Source: Cloacibacterium caeni
GTDB lineage: Bacteria > Bacteroidota > Bacteroidia > Flavobacteriales > Weeksellaceae
DNA: 64,000 nucleotides
Reading direction: 5' to 3'
Assembly: GCF_907163125.1 (NCBI RefSeq)
Contig: NZ_OU015319.1
Span: 1,116,001-1,180,000, forward strand
Under the pieces are notes generated by a model that was given only the letters and a program-made list of their open reading frames with translations, had not been told where the DNA came from and did not search any database. Below are positions 58,258-64,000 of the stretch, in pieces. How positions within the stretch are numbered: position 1 is the first letter of the stretch; each line of letters starts with the position of its first letter. The position numbers and the translations under genes are program-made.

Positions 58258-58644
58258 TTATAATGCTAAGATAAGACTTAAATCAATATTATCATGTGAA
58301 GCATGATGAATAACTTGACCGTTTTCTATAACTACAATTTGTGGACTCTGATGAATGACCGAAAATTTTTGGGCAATTTCATTAGAAATATCTCGATGAT
58401 TTAATAAATCTAAATAATAAAATCTTGGCAAGTCAACAGATTCTGACTCTATTTGTCTTTCAAAATTTCTAAGAACTGTTTTGCTAATCATGCATCTGGT
58501 AGAATGTTTGAAAATCACTACTTTTCCTAGTTTTGAGGCTTCTATTGCAGTTTCTAAATCTTCTGAAGACTGTATTTCATTCCAAAACTCTTTCAGAGAA
58601 GAGCCATTAGAATTTCCTCCAAATATATTGTTAAAAATACTCAT
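58258..58644 (-). CDS. ytxJ: Bacillithiol-system redox protein YtxJ
   Basis: The 128-residue thioredoxin-fold protein matches YtxJ, a monothiol bacilliredoxin-like protein: SEDLETAIEASKLGKVVIFK, then HSTRCMISKTVLRNF with the single active-site Cys51, RFYYLDLLNHRDISNEIAQK, and VIHQSPQIVVIENGQVIHHA. It would reduce bacillithiol-mixed disulfides, consistent with bacillithiol use in Flavobacteriia. Its start overlaps the DUF1569 gene by 4 bp. Confidence 0.9.
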   Translation of the reverse strand: MSIFNNIFGGNSNGSSLKEFWNEIQSSEDLETAIEASKLGKVVIFKHSTRCMISKTVLRNFERQIESESVDLPRFYYLDLLNHRDISNEIAQKFSVIHQSPQIVVIENGQVIHHASHDNIDLSLILAL

Positions 58645-59099
58645 ACATTAAATTGTTTTAAATGATGATGAAGATGTTTATACTCTAAAAATCCCCAGTC
58701 AAATTTCGTCATTTTCCCGAATAATTGGTGAGTTTTGGGTAAATTATTTTGTGATGCATTCCAAACATATTCATCTAAAGTTGTTAATAAATATTTTTTA
58801 CTTTCTAGAAAATCACAGGTTTCGTTTACTATCACTTCTTTGAAAGTGGGCATATTATGTGGAATTCCGTTATTGAAAATTCTGAGCTCGTACTTGGTTA
58901 CTACTCCAATAAGCCGAATTAGAAAATGAGGATGTTTCAGTTGTAAATTTTTATTGGGAATTTCTAAGATTTTAGCACAATGCACCATCATTTGTGAGAC
59001 ATTCATACTTCCCCATTTTCTAGGAGAATTCTCATGTAGAAAATGTATTCTATTGATGATTTCGTTTACGTCTGAAAGATTGTGTAAAGATTTTCTCAC
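58641..59099 (-). CDS. DUF1569 protein (DinB-like helical fold)
   Basis: The 152-residue protein matches DUF1569: LHNLSDVNEIINRIHFLHEN, SPRKWGSMNVSQMMVHCAKI and NLPKTHQLFGKMTKFDWGFL, with EYKHLHHHLKQFNV at the C-terminus. The fold is DinB-like, a four-helix bundle with a possible metal site of three His (MVHCAK, KTHQLFG, HLHHHL); family members may be bacillithiol-dependent enzymes. It precedes ytxJ with a 4-bp overlap, which fits a thiol-linked role, but no reaction is known. Confidence 0.87.
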   Translation of the reverse strand: MRKSLHNLSDVNEIINRIHFLHENSPRKWGSMNVSQMMVHCAKILEIPNKNLQLKHPHFLIRLIGVVTKYELRIFNNGIPHNMPTFKEVIVNETCDFLESKKYLLTTLDEYVWNASQNNLPKTHQLFGKMTKFDWGFLEYKHLHHHLKQFNV

Positions 59100-59125
59100 T
59101 TTTTTTTAACGCAAAACAATAAAAA

Positions 59126-59145
59126 AGAGCGTTATAAAACGCTCT
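59126..59145 (-). terminator. Terminator of the pseudouridine synthase gene
   Basis: AGAGCGTT (59126-59133) and AACGCTCT (59138-59145); on the minus strand the stem is followed by TTTTTATTG; 18 bp after the stop. Confidence 0.85.
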
Positions 59146-59162
59146 ATAATTTCTTTATTTTC

Positions 59163-60155
59163 TTATAACATTTTCAGGTTGTTGACTTCTAAATCTGTAA
59201 GAATTCGCCAGTAGCCTCTTTTTACATTTTTCTTGGTAAGTCCCGCAAACATTACTCTGTCTAGCGCTTCTACTTCGTAGCCCATTTTCTGGAAAATTCT
59301 ACGCACTACTCTATTCCAACCAATATGGATTTCTATTCCCACCTCATTTTTAGGTTTTCCATCGATGTAAGAAATCGCATCTACTTCTGCTACACCTTCT
59401 TCTAATCTAATTCCGTCTGCAATAGCTTGCATATCCTCTTTAGAGATTTTTCTATCAAGCGTTACGTGATAGATTTTTTTCATGTTAAATGATGGATGCG
59501 TCAATTTTTTAGTCATGTGTCCATCATTCGTCAATAAAATAACACCAGTAGTACTTCTGTCTAATCTACCAACAGGAAATAAACGATATGGCGAAGCATT
59601 TGCCACTAAATCCATTACGGTTTTGCGCATTTTTTCGTCCTTAGTTGTAGAAATATAACCTTTTGGTTTGTTTAGTAAAACATACACTGGTTTTTCTGGC
59701 GTAATTCCTTGTCCGTCAAAAACTACTCTATCAGTTTTTTGTACTTGGTAACCTAATTCTGAAATTACTTTACCATTAACTTCTACCAAACCTTGAGTAA
59801 TTAATTCATCCGCTTCTCTTCTGCTACAAATTCCAGAATTCGCAATGTATTTATTTAAACGAATGGTTTCTTTGTTCTCAGATTTCGCTAGTTTTTCTAG
59901 TCGTCTTTTTTGAACGAAAGATTTTGCTTTGTCTTCGTCTTTTTCGAATTTTTTGAAAGGCTTTTTGCTTAACTTCAGATCACCTTTTACATATTTCTCT
60001 CTAGAATCAAAAGTTTTCTCGCCACCTCTTTTTGGGGTGTCAGTTCCTCTGGTTCTCTTTGGTTTATCAAATGAAGGTTTTGAGCTTTTAGGTGAGGAAG
60101 GTCTCCTCTCAGAATTTCTATTGTTACTTTTCCCTGAATTTCTTTCTCTGCTCAT
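59163..60155 (-). CDS. rluB: Pseudouridine synthase RluB-like, with basic N-terminal extension
   Basis: With the start at 60155 (MSRERNSGKSNNRNS) it has 330 residues. The first ~100 are Arg/Lys/Ser-rich and disordered, typical of Bacteroidetes RluB homologues. An S4 domain (~100-160: IRLNKYIANSGICSRREADE) precedes the catalytic domain: VYVLLNKPKGYISTTKDEKM, LFPVGRLDRSTTGVILLTND with the catalytic Asp, and EIHIGWNRVVRRIFQKMGYE. It isomerises uridine in large-subunit rRNA. A TACCTTTG -7 box is at 60172-60179, which is why the 60182 start is rejected. Confidence 0.93.
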   Translation of the reverse strand: MSRERNSGKSNNRNSERRPSSPKSSKPSFDKPKRTRGTDTPKRGGEKTFDSREKYVKGDLKLSKKPFKKFEKDEDKAKSFVQKRRLEKLAKSENKETIRLNKYIANSGICSRREADELITQGLVEVNGKVISELGYQVQKTDRVVFDGQGITPEKPVYVLLNKPKGYISTTKDEKMRKTVMDLVANASPYRLFPVGRLDRSTTGVILLTNDGHMTKKLTHPSFNMKKIYHVTLDRKISKEDMQAIADGIRLEEGVAEVDAISYIDGKPKNEVGIEIHIGWNRVVRRIFQKMGYEVEALDRVMFAGLTKKNVKRGYWRILTDLEVNNLKML

Positions 60156-60171
60156 AAATAATAAATTTTTG

Positions 60172-60179
60172 CAAAGGTA
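60172..60179 (-). promoter_or_regulatory. Promoter -7 box of rluB
   Basis: TACCTTTG on the minus strand, a standard Bacteroidetes -7 sequence, 16 bp upstream of the chosen ATG. Confidence 0.55.
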
Positions 60180-60258
60180 CAAAAATAAGTTTTAACATTT
60201 TTGTCATAAATTATTATGATTTTTCACCAAAAAAAAAGAATTTAATCAAACTAATACT

Positions 60259-60266
60259 TAATTTTG
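60259..60266 (+). promoter_or_regulatory. Promoter -7 box of the aldose epimerase gene
   Basis: TAATTTTG 17 bp before the ATG at 60284; the leader would be very short. No clear -33 box. Confidence 0.4.
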
Positions 60267-60283
60267 AAATCTTAAAAATATCT

Positions 60284-61294
60284 ATGCATTCTAAAAACAA
60301 TGTAATTATTACACCAATCAAAAATAATATATCACTATACAAAATTACCAATAAAAATGGTATAGAAATAAATCTTACTAATTATGGTGCAACACTACTT
60401 TCGCTCTACGTTCCTACCAAAAATGGTAAAATAGACGTCGTTTTAGGGTTTCATTCGATTGATGAGTATATTAAAGCTTTCGAAATAGGTGCTTCTCCAT
60501 ATTTTAATTCAGTGGTCGGAAGATTTGCAGGAAGAATTAAAAACGCTCAATTTCAACTGAACGGAAAAATCATTCAATTAGACCAAAATCATGGGAAACA
60601 CCATTTGCACGGCGGAAAATACCAATTAAGTAACGTCGCTTGGAATTTTGAAAACTACAACGAAGAAACCAATACACTTACCTTCTCTTATGTAAGTAAA
60701 GCCAATGAATTTTATCCTGGAGATGTTACCATAGAAGTAGCTTATACTTTAACAGACGAAAACGAATTAAACATCAAATATAAAGCAACTACTACAGAAG
60801 ACACGCTTCTAAACCTTACCAATCACGCTTATTTTAACCTTGACGGAATTTCAGGAAATACTCTTGACCAAAAATTACAAATCAATGCTGAAAAATTCTT
60901 AGAATTAGATGCAGAAAATATTCCTACAGGAAATTTTATTCCTATGGAAAACCACGCATTTGATTTCAGAAGCTCTAAAAATGTAGTGGTTGGAATAGAC
61001 CATTGTTTTGTTTTAAAGAACAATAAAGAACCTGCAGCTATTTTAGAAAGTGTAAAAAATGGTTTAACCATGAAGGTTTACACAGACCAACCTGCGGTAC
61101 AGATTTATGTAGGCGGAAAAACTTCTGATGAACTTCAAAATAAAGAATCGGTAAAATATCACACAGAAAGCGGAATTTGTTTTGAAACTCAAGCCTTTCC
61201 AGATGCTCCTAATCACGAAGATTTCCCGAATGCTATTTTAAGAAAAGGCGAAACATATCATCAGAACACTACTTTCCAATTTATAATTTCTTAG
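60284..61294 (+). CDS. galM: Aldose 1-epimerase (galactose mutarotase)
   Basis: The 336-residue protein matches GalM: INLTNYGATLLSLYVPTKNG, SPYFNSVVGRFAGRIKNAQF, DQNHGKHHLHGGKYQLSNVA with the first catalytic His, LLNLTNHAYFNLDGISGNTL with the second, and GICFETQAFPDAPNHEDFPN with the catalytic Glu. It interconverts alpha and beta anomers of galactose or glucose. It lacks an evident signal peptide. It starts a two-gene unit with a GH53 galactanase 3 bp downstream, consistent with galactose from galactan entering metabolism. Confidence 0.95.
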   Translation: MHSKNNVIITPIKNNISLYKITNKNGIEINLTNYGATLLSLYVPTKNGKIDVVLGFHSIDEYIKAFEIGASPYFNSVVGRFAGRIKNAQFQLNGKIIQLDQNHGKHHLHGGKYQLSNVAWNFENYNEETNTLTFSYVSKANEFYPGDVTIEVAYTLTDENELNIKYKATTTEDTLLNLTNHAYFNLDGISGNTLDQKLQINAEKFLELDAENIPTGNFIPMENHAFDFRSSKNVVVGIDHCFVLKNNKEPAAILESVKNGLTMKVYTDQPAVQIYVGGKTSDELQNKESVKYHTESGICFETQAFPDAPNHEDFPNAILRKGETYHQNTTFQFIIS

Positions 61295-61297
61295 AAA

Positions 61298-62374
61298 ATG
61301 AAAAAGTTAATTTTCTGTTTTTCAACATTAGCAATTATTTCTTGTAGTTCTGGTGGCGACAGTCCAGAACCCACTCCAATTCCTACAGAAGATAGTTTTA
61401 TTAGAGCTGCAGATTTATCATTTTTACCAGAAATAGAAGCAGCAGGAGTTTCTTTTAAGTACAATAATACTGTGCAAGACCCATTGCTTACTTTAAAAAA
61501 TGCTGGAGTAAATTACATTAGAATTCGTCTTTGGAATAATCCTAGTAACGGACATTCTAATTTATCTGAAGTAAAACAACTGGCAACTAAAGTTAGAAAC
61601 CACGGAATGAAAGTTTGGCTCACCGTTCATTATTCTGATACTTGGGCAGATCCAGGCAATCAAACAAAACCTATAGCTTGGCAAAATTTAAATTTTTCTG
61701 ATTTAAAATCTGCGGTCAGCGTTTACACTACACAAGTAGTTACCGAAATAAAACCCGAAATTATACAAATAGGAAATGAAACCAATGATGGATTTCTATG
61801 GCCAGAAGGAAAACTTTCTACCAATGAAACTCAATATTTAGATTTAACAAATACTGCTATTTCAAGCGTGAAAACCGCCAATAGTGCTACTAAAATCATG
61901 TTGCATTTTGCGGGAATTTCTAATTCAGCAGATTGGTATTTTAATAAAGTGAAAAACCTAAATTATGATTACATTGGCATTTCTTATTATCCCGTTTATC
62001 ATGGAACTTCTTTAACTGATTTAAAAACCAAGCTCACTACACTAAGCCAAACGTATAACAAAAAAATCATTTTGGCAGAAACCTCTTATCCTTTTACACT
62101 AAGTTGGAATGATTGGACCAATAATGTGGTGGGACAAAGCAATCAATTGGTTGCAGGTTATGACGCTACTGCTTCTGGTCAAAAAAATTATATTCTCGCC
62201 ATCAAATCATTGGTAAAATCAGTTCCGAATGGTTCTGGATTCTGTTATTGGGGAGGAGAATGGGTTGCCTTCAAAGGAAATCAAGCAACTAACGGCTCTA
62301 CTTGGGAAAATCAAGCACTTTGGGATTTCAATAATAACGCTTTAGAAGCAATTCAAGCATTTAATAAAGATTAA
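61298..62374 (+). CDS. GH53 arabinogalactan endo-beta-1,4-galactanase, lipoprotein
   Basis: The 358-residue enzyme has a lipoprotein signal (STLAIISC, Cys16) followed by a flexible SSGGDSPEPTPIPTE linker. A complete GH53 TIM barrel follows: GVNYIRIRLWNNPSNGHSNL, VWLTVHYSDTWADPG, acid/base Glu161 in IIQIGNETNDGFLWPEG, and nucleophile Glu261 in KIILAETSYPFTLSW. It hydrolyses beta-1,4-galactan of pectin or arabinogalactan at the cell surface. Cotranscribed with galM. No SusC/SusD pair is beside it. Its last 4 bp overlap the convergent UbiA gene. Confidence 0.94.
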   Translation: MKKLIFCFSTLAIISCSSGGDSPEPTPIPTEDSFIRAADLSFLPEIEAAGVSFKYNNTVQDPLLTLKNAGVNYIRIRLWNNPSNGHSNLSEVKQLATKVRNHGMKVWLTVHYSDTWADPGNQTKPIAWQNLNFSDLKSAVSVYTTQVVTEIKPEIIQIGNETNDGFLWPEGKLSTNETQYLDLTNTAISSVKTANSATKIMLHFAGISNSADWYFNKVKNLNYDYIGISYYPVYHGTSLTDLKTKLTTLSQTYNKKIILAETSYPFTLSWNDWTNNVVGQSNQLVAGYDATASGQKNYILAIKSLVKSVPNGSGFCYWGGEWVAFKGNQATNGSTWENQALWDFNNNALEAIQAFNKD

Positions 62375-63264
62375 AACCTTTCAAAAATGCCATTGATCAA
62401 CATGAAAATTACGCCAACAAAAACCCAAATTCTAAAGAAATTGATTACCCAAAATAATTTAGATTTTTGATAAGTAAGAATAGGAAAACTCATCATTACG
62501 AAAAAAAGAATACTTAAAGAAAAGTAACCTAACATATAATTGGTTCTCGGGATGAAGAAAAGCAACAGAATAGATACCAAAACATTTGCAAAAATCACAA
62601 ACCCGATGACAATATAACTTACTTTTTTTCCAAAAACATTGGCAATTGTATTATAGCCAAAAACTCTATCTACATTTCTTGTCAAAACATCTTTAATCAA
62701 GTCTATCGTCAACATAATTAAAAATAAAAACGCTGCCATTAAAAATAATTTATACGAAAAATGCTTATAGTAAACTAATAATCCAAAAAAGGGATAGAGT
62801 GTTAAACTCACAAAAGTGAGATTATTAATAATGAGCATTTTGCTCAATTTATGACTGTAAAACCAAATGATAAATTGATAAATCAAGAAAAAAATAAGAA
62901 TTCTCCAAGAAAGAACCGCAGAAATCCCCAATGAAAAAACATTGAGAATAACATAACTGTACAGAAAATATTTTTCCTTTAAAAAACTTTGTAATCTGCT
63001 TCTAAATGGCTTTTCTACTTCATCTTTCTCCTTGTCATAAAAACGATTGATAATTCCGCCTGCTGCAATACTCAGCATCGCACAGAGAATAATTCCGTGA
63101 ACTTTATAATCGAAAACAAATTTTCTGAGACTTTCTTCTTGGTTAAAAAGAAAAAAGGTAGAAACATACAACGTAAATGTAAACAATGCCAATACGAAAA
63201 TCCTTGCTCCTAAAAGCAAACTCATCAATTGAGATAAACGATGAAGAATGGGATTGTTACTCAT
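62371..63264 (-). CDS. UbiA-family prenyltransferase
   Basis: The 297-residue protein has about eight membrane segments and two aspartate-rich motifs of the UbiA superfamily: NRFYDKEKDEVEKPFRS (NxxxDxxxD) near residue 68, and DLIKDVLTRNVDRVFGYNTI (DxxxD) near 187. It transfers a prenyl chain to an acceptor in the membrane. The neighbouring GHMP kinase of probable mevalonate pathway suggests isoprenoid context, for example quinone or lipid ether synthesis. The acceptor is not known. Confidence 0.9.
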   Translation of the reverse strand: MSNNPILHRLSQLMSLLLGARIFVLALFTFTLYVSTFFLFNQEESLRKFVFDYKVHGIILCAMLSIAAGGIINRFYDKEKDEVEKPFRSRLQSFLKEKYFLYSYVILNVFSLGISAVLSWRILIFFLIYQFIIWFYSHKLSKMLIINNLTFVSLTLYPFFGLLVYYKHFSYKLFLMAAFLFLIMLTIDLIKDVLTRNVDRVFGYNTIANVFGKKVSYIVIGFVIFANVLVSILLLFFIPRTNYMLGYFSLSILFFVMMSFPILTYQKSKLFWVINFFRIWVFVGVIFMLINGIFERF

Positions 63265-63327
63265 TAGATTTGAGATTTTAGATTTCAGAGAAAAAAATTG
63301 AAAATTTCAGACTTCTTTATAAAAATC

Positions 63328-64000
63328 TTAAAATCTATAAATCACTTCTTTGTTGAAGCCTTCTAGCATTTTGTCTGCTTTTTCGTAATCTTTGGCAAAA
63401 CCAAGAATATAACCACCGCCTCCACTTCCGCAGAGTTTTAAGTAATAAGCATTGGTATCAAGACCTTTTTTCCAAGCATTGTAAAGATTGGTAGGAATCA
63501 TCGGTTTGAAATGAACATAAGCCCATTTAGAAAGGTCTTTCAAATGTTTGAAAAACGGCTTCATTTCTTTGTTCAGGAAAGTATCAATACAAGCATTATT
63601 GTACTTAATGAATTCTTCTTTCAAAGTTTTTCTGAAACCTTCATTTTTTAATTTTTCAAAAAATATTTGAACCATCGGTCCAGTTTCACCTACAGAACCA
63701 GAATCTATCAAGAAAATCGCACCTTTTCCAGCTTCTTCTTTTGGAATAGAAACTTTGTCTACACTTTCTTTGTTTTCAATGAGAATCGGAAGGTTCATGT
63801 AACAAATCAAAGGGTCAATTCCAGAAGATTTACCATGAAAATAAGACTCTAATTCTCCGAAAACTCTTTTCAAATCTTTTAATTGATTTTTAGAAATTTC
63901 TTCCGGATTATATTTAATGAAAGAATATTTTTCGAAAATAGCTGCTACCAAAGCTCCAGAACTTCCTACTCCATAACCTTGCGGAATATTAGAATCAAAA
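63328..64000 (-). CDS. GHMP kinase, probable mevalonate kinase (N-terminus beyond right edge)
   Basis: The visible ~224 residues include the GHMP ATP-binding motif PQGYGVGSSGALVAAIF near the edge, then a short helical segment, FHGKSSGIDPLICYMNLPIL, IFLIDSGSVGETGPMVQIFF, and the C-terminal motif YLKLCGSGGGGYILGF. This set fits mevalonate kinase-type GHMP kinases that flavobacteria use in the mevalonate pathway. The frame stays open to base 64000 (DSNIPQ upstream of the motif), so the start lies outside. UbiA follows 63 bp downstream on the same strand. Confidence 0.85.
   Translation of the reverse strand, partial: FDSNIPQGYGVGSSGALVAAIFEKYSFIKYNPEEISKNQLKDLKRVFGELESYFHGKSSGIDPLICYMNLPILIENKESVDKVSIPKEEAGKGAIFLIDSGSVGETGPMVQIFFEKLKNEGFRKTLKEEFIKYNNACIDTFLNKEMKPFFKHLKDLSKWAYVHFKPMIPTNLYNAWKKGLDTNAYYLKLCGSGGGGYILGFAKDYEKADKMLEGFNKEVIYRF

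Overview
The window reads as a chromosomal segment of a flavobacterium, most likely of the Weeksellaceae (Chryseobacterium/Cloacibacterium-like). This is an inference from low GC, promoters of the Bacteroidetes type (TTG or TTTG, about 20 nt, TAnnTTTG), GldI, a DUF4294 protein, a cyclophilin-FKBP fusion, a MetT/NhaC transporter, mevalonate-type GHMP kinase and UbiA genes, and intergenic palindromes of a type common in this group. No tRNA, rRNA or CRISPR array was seen.

Bases 1-12,240 are a defence island, all on the minus strand. In transcription order it holds hsdM, hsdS, a PD-(D/E)XK protein, an RloC-like ATPase/anticodon-nuclease candidate, abiEi, an abiEii gene broken by one in-frame TGA, hsdR, and a partial McrB-like AAA+ gene. 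hsdM has its own promoter. A second promoter with a perfect inverted-repeat operator precedes abiEi, and hsdR overlaps the end of abiEii by 4 bp. The restriction subunit may therefore be expressed under the control of an abortive-infection toxin-antitoxin promoter, separately from the methylase genes.

Bases 12,241-19,320 are a variable region. It holds a secreted 5-hydroxyisourate hydrolase-like gene, clusters of REP-like palindromes, a MetT/NhaC-type transporter behind a SAM-riboswitch-like leader, two proteins of unknown function and one IS3-family element. REP-like sequence also appears inside the hsdM and metT reading frames.

Bases 19,320-64,000 are mostly core genes: lipocalin, proline catabolism (pruA), a FadL-like porin, hisS, ssb, flotillin with an NfeD-like partner, lpd, recQ, Kdo synthesis (kdsD and kdsA), tatC, a MATE exporter, a TonB receptor, Nif3, a potassium channel, a Xre-RES toxin-antitoxin pair with twin operators, peptidyl-prolyl isomerases (CFBP type and gldI), ilvE, mnmD, S1/P1 nuclease, an M42 peptidase, a 3-oxoacid CoA-transferase, a Crp/YtxJ cluster, rluB, galactan use (aldose epimerase plus GH53) and, at the right edge, isoprenoid genes. 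A second IS3-family element (IS150 type) sits in the loop of a former terminator between the MATE and TonB-receptor genes. A small glycosyltransferase deletion remnant lies between lpd and recQ.

Several starts were moved downstream of the longest open frame because the longest frame began inside a recognisable promoter. All functions are read from sequence motifs and family knowledge; no database search was possible.
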